Assembly (NCBI GenBank): GCA_038396625.1
Contig: CP121688.1
Coordinates: 3,100,001 to 3,164,000, forward strand
DNA from: G038396625 sp038396625
Lineage (GTDB): Bacteria > Bacillota > Clostridia > Peptostreptococcales > Thermotaleaceae
Length of the DNA: 64,000 nucleotides
Direction of reading: 5' to 3'
The position numbers and the translations under genes were made by a program. Under the pieces are notes generated by a model. The model saw nothing but the letters and a program-made list of their open reading frames with translations. It ran no database searches and was not told the origin of the DNA. Shown here piece by piece: positions 33,563-41,673 of this stretch; within the stretch, counting starts at the first letter, position 1; the number at the start of each line of letters is the position of its first letter.

Positions 33563-33655
33563 TTTCGGCAACCTGGCAGTCATAGGAATCATCCTTCCCT
33601 TAGACCCATGGCTTTGCGACCCTACCTTTCGATAAGTGTGCCATTATCAAAATTT
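33563..33655 (-). ncRNA. Cyclic-di-GMP-I (GEMM-I) riboswitch aptamer
   Basis: On the minus strand, about 90 bases match the GEMM-I layout: GGCACAC, a stem closed by a GAAA tetraloop (TATCGAAAGGTA), the conserved GGTCGCAAAGCC core, then GGTCTAA, a second stem and CTGCCAGGTTGCCG at the 3' end. The tetraloop is close to its usual place and the core CGCAAAGCC is exact. Ligand binding should stabilise the aptamer's closing stem, free the terminator and lower expression; this direction is inferred from the overlap, not shown. Confidence 0.88.
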
Positions 33656-33820
33656 AAAGAATATTTTGAGTCTCCAGACCCATATTAAATATATTCTACC
33701 ATATTTTGTAGAAATTTGAAAAACTTTTTTGATATTTAAATAAAACATTTTCATCCTTATATTTTTTGCTTTTACAGTTCTTAAATGGGTAATAATCTAA
33801 ATAAATAAAATACGTTATAT

Positions 33821-33848
33821 TTGAAATGAACCAATAATATGTTATAAT
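33821..33848 (+). promoter_or_regulatory. Promoter of the DUF1576 operon
   Basis: TTGAAA (33821-33826), 16 bases, TATAAT (33843-33848) on the plus strand. Transcription would start near 33855, which argues against the upstream TTG start at 33863. Confidence 0.75.
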
Positions 33849-33913
33849 ACAAAGCGATAAATTTGTCTAAAAAAGGCAAAACTATACTATATAAGGAGTG
33901 TGATGTTTATCGT

Positions 33914-35191
33914 ATGCATCAAAGAATAGAACATATTATTCAAAAACCTAAAGTATCCAATGAAAAAAGATACTTGATGATGATTGTCTACGTAGCGTCT
34001 TTAATTATATTAGGATTAGCAATGGATACCCCTAAAAACATCATTTATGGGCTATCTCAAATTATTACTCAACCTGATTTACTGATTACTGACTATATCG
34101 GCATTGGCGGTATGGGTGCCGCTTTTGTTAATTCTGGGCTATTAACACTTATCTTCATATTAATATTAATCAAGTTAAACATTCCTTTTAATGGTGCTAC
34201 CATAGCTTCTCTATTTTTAATTTCAGGTTTTTCCTTTTTTGGTAAAAATTTGTTTAATGTATGGTTTATAGTTGTTGGCGTGTATTTGTATGCGAAGGTA
34301 CAAAAAGATAAATTTTCAAAATATATTTATGTGGCACTTTTTGGTACTGCCATGAGTCCTATGGTAACAGAGATTTTTTTTAATGCTTCTTTGTCTATGT
34401 CTGCAAGAGTTCTATTGGGTATATTTGTGGGTTTAAGTATTGGCTTTATATTGCCTCCCTTATCTACCTATTTATTAAGAGTCCATCAAGGGTTCAACTT
34501 GTACAACGTAGGATTTACAGCAGGGATTATTGGAACCGTATTTGTTTCTTTATTTAAATCCTATGGTCTGCTGCCCACCCCTCAGTTAATTTGGACACGA
34601 GAAAACAATTATATTTTGTCTCTGTTTTTGTTTGTCATGTTCCTATCTATGATCATCATTGGATTTTATCTAAATGACCGTTCCTTTAAAGGGCTAAAGA
34701 ACATTATGGATTATCCAGGAAGACTTGTAACGGATTTTATTCTTTTAGAAGGATTTCCGCCCACACTTATCAATATGGGAATCAACGGATTGCTTGCAAC
34801 CCTTTATATACTGTTGGTAAATGGAGATTTAAATGGACCAACCCTAGGAGGAATTTTTACGATCGTAGGCTTTGGTGCATTTGGAAAACATCTTAAAAAT
34901 ATTCTTCCAATCTTCTTAGGTGTCTATATTGGGTCTATAACAAAGATATGGAGCATTAATGATCCTCCCATTCTATTGGCCGCATTATTTGGTACAGCCT
35001 TAGCACCAATTTCTGGAGAGTTCGGATGGAAGTATGGGATTCTTGCAGGATTTATTCATTCCTCCGTTGTATTAAATGTAGGCGTCTTGCATGGAGGTTT
35101 CAATCTTTATAATAATGGTTTCGCAGCAGGTCTTGTAGCTGTAATTTTAATTCCGATTATTCAAGCTTTTAGAGAGGAGGATGTGGAGTGA
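33914..35191 (+). CDS. DUF1576 membrane protein
   Basis: A 425-residue integral membrane protein with about ten hydrophobic segments and an internal duplication. GIGGMGAAFVNSGLLTL in the first half resembles segments of the second, and HQGFNLYNVGFTAGIIG (about 210) resembles HGGFNLYNNGFAAGLVA (about 395). This matches DUF1576 proteins of Firmicutes, whose substrate is unknown. I prefer ATG 33914 with AAGGAG upstream over TTG 33863, which would sit almost at the transcription start. The 3' end overlaps the next gene by 4 bases. Confidence 0.8.
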   Translation: MHQRIEHIIQKPKVSNEKRYLMMIVYVASLIILGLAMDTPKNIIYGLSQIITQPDLLITDYIGIGGMGAAFVNSGLLTLIFILILIKLNIPFNGATIASLFLISGFSFFGKNLFNVWFIVVGVYLYAKVQKDKFSKYIYVALFGTAMSPMVTEIFFNASLSMSARVLLGIFVGLSIGFILPPLSTYLLRVHQGFNLYNVGFTAGIIGTVFVSLFKSYGLLPTPQLIWTRENNYILSLFLFVMFLSMIIIGFYLNDRSFKGLKNIMDYPGRLVTDFILLEGFPPTLINMGINGLLATLYILLVNGDLNGPTLGGIFTIVGFGAFGKHLKNILPIFLGVYIGSITKIWSINDPPILLAALFGTALAPISGEFGWKYGILAGFIHSSVVLNVGVLHGGFNLYNNGFAAGLVAVILIPIIQAFREEDVE

Positions 35192-35529
35192 AACATATAA
35201 AAAAGCGTTTAGGAAAAATCGTTGATGAGCTTATCAACTATTTTTTTACAATGGGTGCAACAAATATTCAAATAAACTTAGAAGAAACGAAAGAGTTCTA
35301 TAAGATTTTTGTTCACAGCGATTATTTGCCTCACCATGAGAAAAAAATAACCAAACTGATTAAATGTTTAGAAAGTCCTAAACAGGAAGCAATGGAAGAG
35401 TATTTTTGGGAATTGGCGGGTGAATGTGATACAGATACAGAACTTACTTTAGTAGGCATGATGATTGATGAAGGAGAAATTCAATTTACAGATGATAGGA
35501 TTGAAGTAACATTATATAGACAAAAATAA
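35188..35529 (+). CDS. Hypothetical protein coupled to DUF1576
   Basis: A 113-residue soluble acidic protein starting with GTG inside the DUF1576 stop region (GTGA overlap), which indicates coupled translation. The sequence (KRLGKIVDELINYFFTMGAT, NIQINLEETKEFYKIFVHSD) has alternating polar/hydrophobic strands and a DTELTLVGMMIDEGEI segment, like a small alpha/beta domain. I do not recognise a family. Its constant partner may be the DUF1576 protein. Confidence 0.7.
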   Translation: MKHIKKRLGKIVDELINYFFTMGATNIQINLEETKEFYKIFVHSDYLPHHEKKITKLIKCLESPKQEAMEEYFWELAGECDTDTELTLVGMMIDEGEIQFTDDRIEVTLYRQK

Positions 35530-35592
35530 TAGCATTTTGATATACAGCCAGAGAATATGAATGCTTATACATTATTAAATAAGTGCTCAATT

Positions 35593-35751
35593 CTATGCAT
35601 CTTTTTTTGTAAGATAATAAGAAGCTATTGCACCACTTACTCCAGCACCGATTATTAAGACATCACATGTAATATGATCATTTAAATAAGTATATTTATT
35701 GGGTATTTTATTTATATTGGTCCAAAGGGTATTTCCTGCTACTAACTTCAT
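35593..35751 (-). pseudogene. N-terminal stub of an FAD-dependent (DAO-type) oxidoreductase
   Basis: From ATG 35751, behind GGAGG, the leftward frame gives 52 codons ending TAG: MKLVAGNTLWTNINKIPNKY, then the dinucleotide-binding start CDVLIIGAGVSGAIASYYLT. GAGVSG is the GxGxxG FAD/NAD loop. Intact DAO/DadA-type enzymes with this opening are about 400-500 residues, so only the first tenth remains. The good ribosome-binding site suggests recent loss. Confidence 0.75.
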
Positions 35752-35860
35752 CGTGTAAACCTCCGCTAAATAATTAAAATGATTATCTCAATATTATTAT
35801 TTATTTCTATAAGATTATTATTCTTTTAAAAATGTACATACTATGATTGAGGTGAAAAGA

Positions 35861-36871
35861 ATGAAATTATTTATCCCAGATATGGCCTATATAGATCCTA
35901 AAAGTTTGAAGTATGATGCAGGAAAAGCTGCTAAGGCATATTTAGAAAAGCAAAATGTACCCATCATTGAATCAAGAAAAGTTGAAATCGAAGAAACTTC
36001 TCCTTTAGAGAATTATGCCAAAGCAAAAAAAACAATTTATATTACTGTAAATGGACAAAAAAAATTAAGACCTTGTAGCCCCTCTGCAGATTATCAGTTT
36101 AATCTATCTAGTTCATGCCCTGGTCATTGTGAATATTGTTATCTCCAAACAACACAGGGGGAAAAACCTTTTATGAAGGTATTTGTGAATATTGAAGATA
36201 TCCTTAATGTCATTCAAGAACACATAGATAAAAATTTACCCAATATCACTACTTTTGAATCTGGAAGTATTACAGACCCCGTTGCCCTTGAACATTTAAC
36301 AGGAAATCTGAAAACATGTATCGAATTTTTTGGAAAAAGTGCCAATGGCAGACTTAGAGTCATTACTAAGTATGATAATGTAGATTCTTTTTTGGATATA
36401 GCACACAATAAGCATACAAAATTTCGATTTAGTATCAATACGAAATATGTAATCAATAATTTTGAGCATAGTACAGCTGGTTTTAAGGAAAGGATTGAGG
36501 CAGCAAGGAAAATTGCAAAAGCTGGATATCCTATCGGCTTTATTATTGCACCTATCATGATCTATGATCATTGGAAAAGTGAATATGAAGAATTACTAGA
36601 TGTATTAAAATCTCAGTTAAAAGATGATAGTGAATCAATTACTTTTGAACTTATACAGCATCGATTTACAGCAACTGCTAAGGAGTTAATCCTCACTAGA
36701 TTTCCTAAAACCAAGCTCGATATGAATGAGGAAAAAAGACGATTAAAATGGGGGCCTTATGGAAAATTTAAGTATGTTTATCCGAAAGAAAAAAGCAGTG
36801 AAATAAAAGATTATATAACAAAACTCATTCACGACAACTTTAAAAACGCCACAATTGAATATTTCACATAA
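35861..36871 (+). CDS. splB: Spore photoproduct lyase (radical SAM)
   Basis: Repairs the thymine dimer (spore photoproduct) made by UV in dormant spores, at germination. Its 336 residues include the radical-SAM cluster motif CPGHCEYC (Cys 86, 90, 93) and CYLQTT, and the SplB-specific HNKHTKFRFSINTKYVINNF and TFELIQHRFTATAKELI blocks. Start chosen at ATG 35861 (GAGGTG 6 bases upstream). As I recall the Bacillus enzyme, a Cys used as hydrogen donor lies in EAACTSD; here the aligned stretch is ESGSITD, with a different Cys at residue 72. A strong terminator follows. Confidence 0.93.
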   Translation: MKLFIPDMAYIDPKSLKYDAGKAAKAYLEKQNVPIIESRKVEIEETSPLENYAKAKKTIYITVNGQKKLRPCSPSADYQFNLSSSCPGHCEYCYLQTTQGEKPFMKVFVNIEDILNVIQEHIDKNLPNITTFESGSITDPVALEHLTGNLKTCIEFFGKSANGRLRVITKYDNVDSFLDIAHNKHTKFRFSINTKYVINNFEHSTAGFKERIEAARKIAKAGYPIGFIIAPIMIYDHWKSEYEELLDVLKSQLKDDSESITFELIQHRFTATAKELILTRFPKTKLDMNEEKRRLKWGPYGKFKYVYPKEKSSEIKDYITKLIHDNFKNATIEYFT

Positions 36872-36906
36872 AGAACCTAGCAGCTTCTAGGTTTCTTTAT
36901 GTGAAA
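36861..36906. terminator. Terminator after splB
   Basis: Long hairpin TTTCACATAAAGAACCTAG ... CTAGGTT with complementary outer arms; it separates convergent splB and the permease-ferredoxin gene and can serve both. Confidence 0.8.
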
Positions 36907-36938
36907 TATATTCGCAACAGAAGTTAATATTGCGATCC

Positions 36939-37658
36939 TTATTTAAATACAATAGCTTTTCCTGGGCATTTATACATGATGGATTTTATTTTATCTATCT
37001 GTTCAACATTTAATGTTGATTTTTTCCATCTTGCTTTTTTATCCACAATTTCAAAGTCCTCTGACAATAATTTCTCACATAATCCACATCCAACACAATA
37101 CTGCTCTTTAATATGGATACCCGTTATTTCAATTGGATCCTGCTCTTCTTGAATAGGTATGCTTTCTTTTTTAACAAATATCCCAACAAGATATGCCATG
37201 ATGAGTATGGATACTACTGTTAATATCCATCTTATTCCCATAAACTGTACTCCTAAGAATTTCGCTTCATTGGCAAGCATGGGTACTTTTATAACCGCCC
37301 ATGCACTTAATATAATGACAATATTGGTAATACTTGCCCCTTTTTTTAATAGCATTTTGCAGACTGGGAATGCTGCATAAATGGGTCCTGCTGAAAAGCT
37401 ACCCAATAAAAAGGAAAAAACACTTCCCCTTACCCCTGCTTTTTCTCCAAATCCATTCATAATCACTTCCCTTGGAACCCATGTCTCTATGATTGAGGTC
37501 AGTATAAAAATCACGGGCATGATTTCAAGCATTTCTATGATATAGTACATGCTATTTTTAACAGATAAATAGGCTTTATCAGGCATTGTAATCAATATAG
37601 AAATATATGCTAATGCTACTGCTGTTAGTAATTTATTCTTCTTCATGATTTTTAGCAT
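36939..37658 (-). CDS. Split permease half fused to a 4Fe-4S ferredoxin domain
   Basis: A 239-residue protein. The first 165 residues are the membrane half-permease (GSFSAGPIYAAFPVCKMLLK, KKGASITNIVIILSAWAVIK), paralogous to the 22906 gene. A linker (EEQDPIEITG) leads to a cytosolic ferredoxin-like domain with CVGCGLC (Cys 188, 191, 194) and a fourth ligand in KCPGK (Cys 231). A redox-linked transport or gating role is possible but untested. Gap of 2 bases to the first-half gene; it is the last gene of a cupin-permease-permease operon. Confidence 0.82.
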   Translation of the reverse strand: MLKIMKKNKLLTAVALAYISILITMPDKAYLSVKNSMYYIIEMLEIMPVIFILTSIIETWVPREVIMNGFGEKAGVRGSVFSFLLGSFSAGPIYAAFPVCKMLLKKGASITNIVIILSAWAVIKVPMLANEAKFLGVQFMGIRWILTVVSILIMAYLVGIFVKKESIPIQEEQDPIEITGIHIKEQYCVGCGLCEKLLSEDFEIVDKKARWKKSTLNVEQIDKIKSIMYKCPGKAIVFK

Positions 37659-37660
37659 CT

Positions 37661-38143
37661 TTAGAATATCCCTCCCATCGTTAGGGCAATCATCACAGCA
37701 AATATAAAACTAAGGATATTGCGGGTGACCGCAAATTTTAAACCAAATTCTTGCTTCTCCAACGGAAAAGTAACTACCCCTACCATTGTTAGCGTAGTTA
37801 AAAAAGCCACTGCTGGAACGATACTTGCGCCTATATCCACAAAAGAACCTACTAATGGGAATGCTACAAAGGCTGGAATCAATGTAATACTGCCTACTAG
37901 TGCAGATACAATGGTTGAAATCAACAAATTGGATTTTCCTAAAATGCTTTTGATGGTTTCAGGTGGTATGAAAGTTAGGATGAGTCCTATCAAAAATAAT
38001 ATCCCCAAAATCTGCCCGATCATATTTTTCATCATACCCCTTGCCATTTTCATGGAATCAAATGTCTTTTGCTTATTCTTTCTGAGGGATACGATAAACG
38101 CAGCCCCCGTGATTCCCCATAAGGATACTGTAAATATATCCAT
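37661..38143 (-). CDS. Split permease, first half
   Basis: A 160-residue membrane protein with four to five hydrophobic segments and GSITLIPAFVAFPLVGSFVD, the counterpart of the 23433 gene. It provides the first repeat of the two-part permease completed by the ferredoxin-fused half. The start follows AGGAGTGATGAAGG, 6 bases after the cupin stop. Confidence 0.8.
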   Translation of the reverse strand: MDIFTVSLWGITGAAFIVSLRKNKQKTFDSMKMARGMMKNMIGQILGILFLIGLILTFIPPETIKSILGKSNLLISTIVSALVGSITLIPAFVAFPLVGSFVDIGASIVPAVAFLTTLTMVGVVTFPLEKQEFGLKFAVTRNILSFIFAVMIALTMGGIF

Positions 38144-38149
38144 CCTTCA

Positions 38150-38473
38150 TCACTCCTTATAGTTCTTAGGATTTGGTGATTTTACCACAAAGAATTCCAA
38201 TACTGCTTCATCCAAATTATGCACATTCATTTTGGTATTGTAAGGAATATTTACAATCTCTCCTTTAGCGTATTGATGTGCTTCTTGCTCATTCAGTTGT
38301 AATGTCATGATCCCTCTTACAATTATCATATACACATTTGAATTTGAATAATGCTCTGGAAGACTCGTTCCTTTAGTAAGCACCATATGGTTTAGATGAA
38401 TATTTTCATCATCTACAATCCTTTCAATAAGTTTCTCTTCTGTAAGGTTGTATATATACTTTTTTTCCGTCAT
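38150..38473 (-). CDS. Small cupin-domain protein
   Basis: A 107-residue single-domain cupin: LNHMVLTKGTSLPEHYSNSN (metal motif 1 start), VYMIIVRGIMTLQLNEQEAH, and YAKGEIVNIPYNTKMNVHNL (motif 2). It may sense or bind a small ligand or metal for the permease genes downstream in the same operon. AAAAGGAGG precedes the start. First gene transcribed leftward from the Crp-type palindrome. Confidence 0.8.
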   Translation of the reverse strand: MTEKKYIYNLTEEKLIERIVDDENIHLNHMVLTKGTSLPEHYSNSNVYMIIVRGIMTLQLNEQEAHQYAKGEIVNIPYNTKMNVHNLDEAVLEFFVVKSPNPKNYKE

Positions 38474-38507
38474 AAAAAATGCCTCCTTTTATTCTTGTTG
38501 GTTCTAT

Positions 38508-38548
38508 ATTATAATAAATCATAATTCTATGCAGTTACCATGGTAACT
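38508..38548 (-). promoter_or_regulatory. Class II Crp/Fnr-type promoter with 16-bp palindrome
   Basis: The perfect palindrome AGTTACCATGGTAACT (38533-38548) lies so that its centre is about 40 bases upstream of the start expected from TATAAT (38508-38513). There is no -35 hexamer. This is the geometry of activation by a Crp/Fnr protein bound at -41.5. A Crp/Fnr gene begins 24 bases away on the other strand. Confidence 0.7.
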
Positions 38549-38571
38549 AATATTAAAAAAGGAGATATTTT

Positions 38572-39249
38572 ATGCATATAAAAGCATATCTGCATGTCTT
38601 AAAACTAACAGGTTTATTTGATGAATTTTCATCTGAAGAATTATCGACTCTATTTGAGATCTATTCTTACAACCTTTCTCACTACAAGAAAGGAAGTATC
38701 ATCCACTTTGAAAACGAAATATGTTCTTCTTGGGATATTGTTCTTAAGGGAGAAGTGATCATTCAAAAAATTGACAAAAAAGGAAATGTACTTACCGTAA
38801 CAGAATTTGGCATGGGTGATAATCTCGGGGGAAACCTATTGTTTTCAAAATTTCCCTATTATCCGATGAGTGTTTTGGCAAAAACCGATACAGCTATTTT
38901 GCATATTAACAAAGATTTTGTGCTGCAGTTATGCCAAAATAGCAAACAGTTTCTACTACAGTTTTTAACCTGTATTTCAGATAAAACAGCTATCCTCACG
39001 AATAAGATTAAATCGATCTCCATGAAATCTATACGAGAATCTATTATTGATTTTTTAAACTATGAGTATTATTCTCAAAAGAGTACGAGGATAAAACTTC
39101 ATATGACCAAAAAAGAATTGGCTGAAAGATTAGGCATTCAGAGAACTTCTCTTTCCCGCGAACTCAATAAAATGAAAAAAGACGGTTTGGTTGATTACGA
39201 TGCGCATTCAATAACCATTCATGATTTTAGCATGATTCGAAAACATTAA
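38572..39249 (+). CDS. Crp/Fnr-family transcriptional regulator
   Basis: A 225-residue regulator: cyclic-nucleotide-binding-like beta-roll (about 20-125, SSWDIVLKGEVIIQKIDKKG, then EFGMGDNLGGNLLFS), a dimerisation helix, and a winged HTH (MTKKELAERLGIQRTSLSRE, then LNKMKKDGLVDY, about 175-215). It lacks an N-terminal Cys cluster of the Fnr type, so it may sense another ligand. It is divergent from the cupin-permease operon, with a shared palindrome suggesting activation of that operon and autocontrol. GGAGAT precedes the start. Confidence 0.9.
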   Translation: MHIKAYLHVLKLTGLFDEFSSEELSTLFEIYSYNLSHYKKGSIIHFENEICSSWDIVLKGEVIIQKIDKKGNVLTVTEFGMGDNLGGNLLFSKFPYYPMSVLAKTDTAILHINKDFVLQLCQNSKQFLLQFLTCISDKTAILTNKIKSISMKSIRESIIDFLNYEYYSQKSTRIKLHMTKKELAERLGIQRTSLSRELNKMKKDGLVDYDAHSITIHDFSMIRKH

Positions 39250-39403
39250 AAAAACAAATTGAAAAACTTCACTTATTTTCATATTGTCTTTTCACCATTT
39301 TCTTTCAACAAAAAAACAAGGTTCTTCACCCTGTCTCAATAGATCATAGAAATATTCGTAATCCTTTTGTACAATATTTTCCATAAACCTCCTGACACTA
39401 TTC

Positions 39404-40135
39404 CTATACAATGTCTTTTATCATTTCAGGAGGAATAAAGATTTTTCTCCTATCCCTTATAGCTAATAATTCTTGCCTCAAACATTCAATAATTTCTTTC
39501 CTGTCATAATAAAAATCCTCTGTCATGATCTTTATAGCCAACCTGCAGAGCTTTATCTTCCATTCAGTGAATGCTGGATTATAGGTGAGCAAATACGCAC
39601 AAAATCTTCCTCCATCCCTTTCTCTATCCCCTATCTTACAATCTTCAAAATCTATACCATATACCCTATCCGTTATAATGAAATTTCTAAAATTTACATC
39701 TTCTAAGATCATACGCTTACCCAGTAATTTCTTTGATAGATGGTAAAAATCATTCATCCATTTTAATACTTCATATAGCATATGGGTGTTATCGGCAGTA
39801 TCAAAATTACCTGCTTGTTTTTCTTCATTTGCTTCCATCGTATCCAGCAATGTATTGCCTCTTATATACTCCATGATTATAAAGTCATCTGCTTGATAAT
39901 ATATTTGAGGAACTGTAATTTTTTTCTCTTTAAGTGTTTTTAGTATATAAGCTTCTTTCATATTACTATTTTTAAAAGTAATATAATCTTTTAACACACA
40001 TTTTTTTTCTTCTCCATTTCGTTTTTGTATTGCTATTAAATACACTAGATTTTTTTTACTCTCAAAGGTGTTAAACATTTGGGTGATTTGAAATTCTGTT
40101 GTTTTAAGAAAAAGATTATAATTTCTCATCATCAC
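39404..40135 (-). CDS. Protein-kinase-fold (APH/RIO-like) small-molecule kinase candidate
   Basis: A 243-residue protein with a degenerate kinase fold. It has a beta-rich N-lobe with CVLKDYITF (possible ATP lysine), the hinge-like segment DDFIIMEYIRGNTLLDTMEA, then the catalytic-loop equivalent EDVNFRNFIITD and the metal motif YGIDFEDCKIGD. In aminoglycoside phosphotransferase-type kinases the loop is HxDxxxxN; here it is EDVNFRN. GTG/ATG starts at 40135, 40132 and 40129 all overlap the MobB-like gene end. Last gene of the ECF operon. Proposed to phosphorylate the imported compound; inference only. Confidence 0.6.
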   Translation of the reverse strand: MMMRNYNLFLKTTEFQITQMFNTFESKKNLVYLIAIQKRNGEEKKCVLKDYITFKNSNMKEAYILKTLKEKKITVPQIYYQADDFIIMEYIRGNTLLDTMEANEEKQAGNFDTADNTHMLYEVLKWMNDFYHLSKKLLGKRMILEDVNFRNFIITDRVYGIDFEDCKIGDRERDGGRFCAYLLTYNPAFTEWKIKLCRLAIKIMTEDFYYDRKEIIECLRQELLAIRDRRKIFIPPEMIKDIV

Positions 40136-40877
40136 TGCCTATTTCTATAAGGATTTTAGCATTTTCTTTATATCCTTCAAGTTCTGCCACAATTCCCTTT
40201 ACCGTATTGATAAGAATATTTTGTACAAAAGGAACCATTTCAATATCTTTGTTATTAATTTTTAACTTTATTTTCCTATTGGATAGAATACAATCCTCTC
40301 GTTTCGCTTCTCCCTTCAATATCTTCATTCCTAAAGTTCTACAATCATAACCACAAGCTGAACAGCATTTTGAATCAAAATCTGGTAATTTTTCATAAAC
40401 CTTATCTTCTATTAAGTCTACTAAATCCTTTATATTTTCCATGCTATTTATAACCGGTATCCCCTTATATTCCTTTAGGTAATTGGATATTTTACCTGAA
40501 ATAGCAAATACACTTGCATCTATTTTTTCTTCTATCTCCTTTTCATTGTGAGCAGTAATCATCTTAGGTAAATTATAATCCGTAACACCTTCTAAAACCA
40601 CATATTCTTGATCATAAAAGCTGAAAATCTTGGAGATAGATAGTTTTTCAGGAAACAATACATCTGTTTCATAATACCCTCTCGCTGAAACCAATTCTGA
40701 CCCTGCTTTCCTATGTCTATCTGTATTGCTCCCTTTCATATCAATCGCAAAGGCTTCAAAGTGAATCTCCTTAACAGATCCCACAGAATATCGTCTAGCT
40801 TTTAACTCCTTAATTATGTTTTCTATCGTTGTAGTTTTCCCTGAACCTGAAATACCAAATACTGAAAATGCTTTCAT
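40116..40877 (-). CDS. MobB-like P-loop protein with C-terminal Fe-S domain
   Basis: A 253-residue protein. The N-terminal 160 residues are MobB-like (molybdopterin-guanine dinucleotide synthesis): P-loop GISGSGKT (8-15), SVGSVKEIHFEAFAIDMKGS with a D-x-G-type pattern, and SNTDRHRKAGSELVSARG. The C-terminal part holds CCSACGYDC and a later Cys (172, 175, 179, 196) with KILKGEAKREDC between, like the 4Fe-4S domain of RnfB-type proteins. It sits after the ECF transport genes and overlaps the kinase-like gene by 20 bases. The Moco link is the main hint to the operon's substrate. Confidence 0.78.
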   Translation of the reverse strand: MKAFSVFGISGSGKTTTIENIIKELKARRYSVGSVKEIHFEAFAIDMKGSNTDRHRKAGSELVSARGYYETDVLFPEKLSISKIFSFYDQEYVVLEGVTDYNLPKMITAHNEKEIEEKIDASVFAISGKISNYLKEYKGIPVINSMENIKDLVDLIEDKVYEKLPDFDSKCCSACGYDCRTLGMKILKGEAKREDCILSNRKIKLKINNKDIEMVPFVQNILINTVKGIVAELEGYKENAKILIEIGSDDEKL

Positions 40878-40929
40878 TTCCTAACACCACCTTCATCAAA
40901 CAATTAAATTTCAAATCATCAATTCTACG

Positions 40930-41673
40930 CTAAATGTATAAATAATGATAGGCTGTAAATAAAAAAGCCATCACAGTGAATACAATAATACAATAATCTT
41001 TGGTTTCCATACATAATTTCATATAACTTGTTCTTTTCGTATAGGCTCTAAAACCTCTGGTCTCCATGGCTATTGATAATTTTTGGGATTTTATGATGGT
41101 TCCTACTACAATAGGTGTAAAAATATATGCGTATATCTTGATCTTTTCCTTAAAGGATAGGGCTTCTAATGTTATTCCCCTTAGTTGAATGGCGATAAAG
41201 GTATCTTGTATCTCTTCCATTAGCATGGGCAAAAACCGTATCGCTATAGATACCATAAAAGCAATTTCATAGGGAATTTTCCATTGAACAAGTCCTTGAA
41301 CAATTTCTCTTGAAGTTGATGTAGTAAGAATGGTCGCTGAAACCAATATGATCATCATTCTCAATATAAACCCTACGCCTTGTTTGATTCCTAAATCCGT
41401 AAGTAAGGTGACTCCTCCAAAGGAAACCACAGGGCTTCCCATTTTGCTAAATAGGCTTTGGATTATCATTATAGCAATAAAAATCCCCATCATCTTCCTT
41501 AACTTTCGTAAGACAGAAAACATTTGACTGTTAACAAGCTTTCCTATCATTATTGATACCAATAAGATAACAAAAAGATACTGAATATCTTGAATCCAAA
41601 CAGCAAGAGAAGATATGCATATAACAATTATGAGTTTTGCCCTCGGGTCTATATCTCTATTTATGGTCTCCAA
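40930..41673 (-). CDS. ecfT: ECF transporter energy-coupling subunit EcfT
   Basis: A 247-residue membrane protein with five to six helices and the two EcfT cytoplasmic coupling motifs containing Arg/Gly (QLRGITLEALSF and METRGFRAYTKR). It couples the two ATPases to the substrate-binding S subunit. I place the start at TTG 41673, 8 bases after an exact AGGAGG; this overlaps the second ATPase gene by 17 bases, whereas the longer frame from 41736 would overlap by 80. Confidence 0.9.
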   Translation of the reverse strand: METINRDIDPRAKLIIVICISSLAVWIQDIQYLFVILLVSIMIGKLVNSQMFSVLRKLRKMMGIFIAIMIIQSLFSKMGSPVVSFGGVTLLTDLGIKQGVGFILRMMIILVSATILTTSTSREIVQGLVQWKIPYEIAFMVSIAIRFLPMLMEEIQDTFIAIQLRGITLEALSFKEKIKIYAYIFTPIVVGTIIKSQKLSIAMETRGFRAYTKRTSYMKLCMETKDYCIIVFTVMAFLFTAYHYLYI

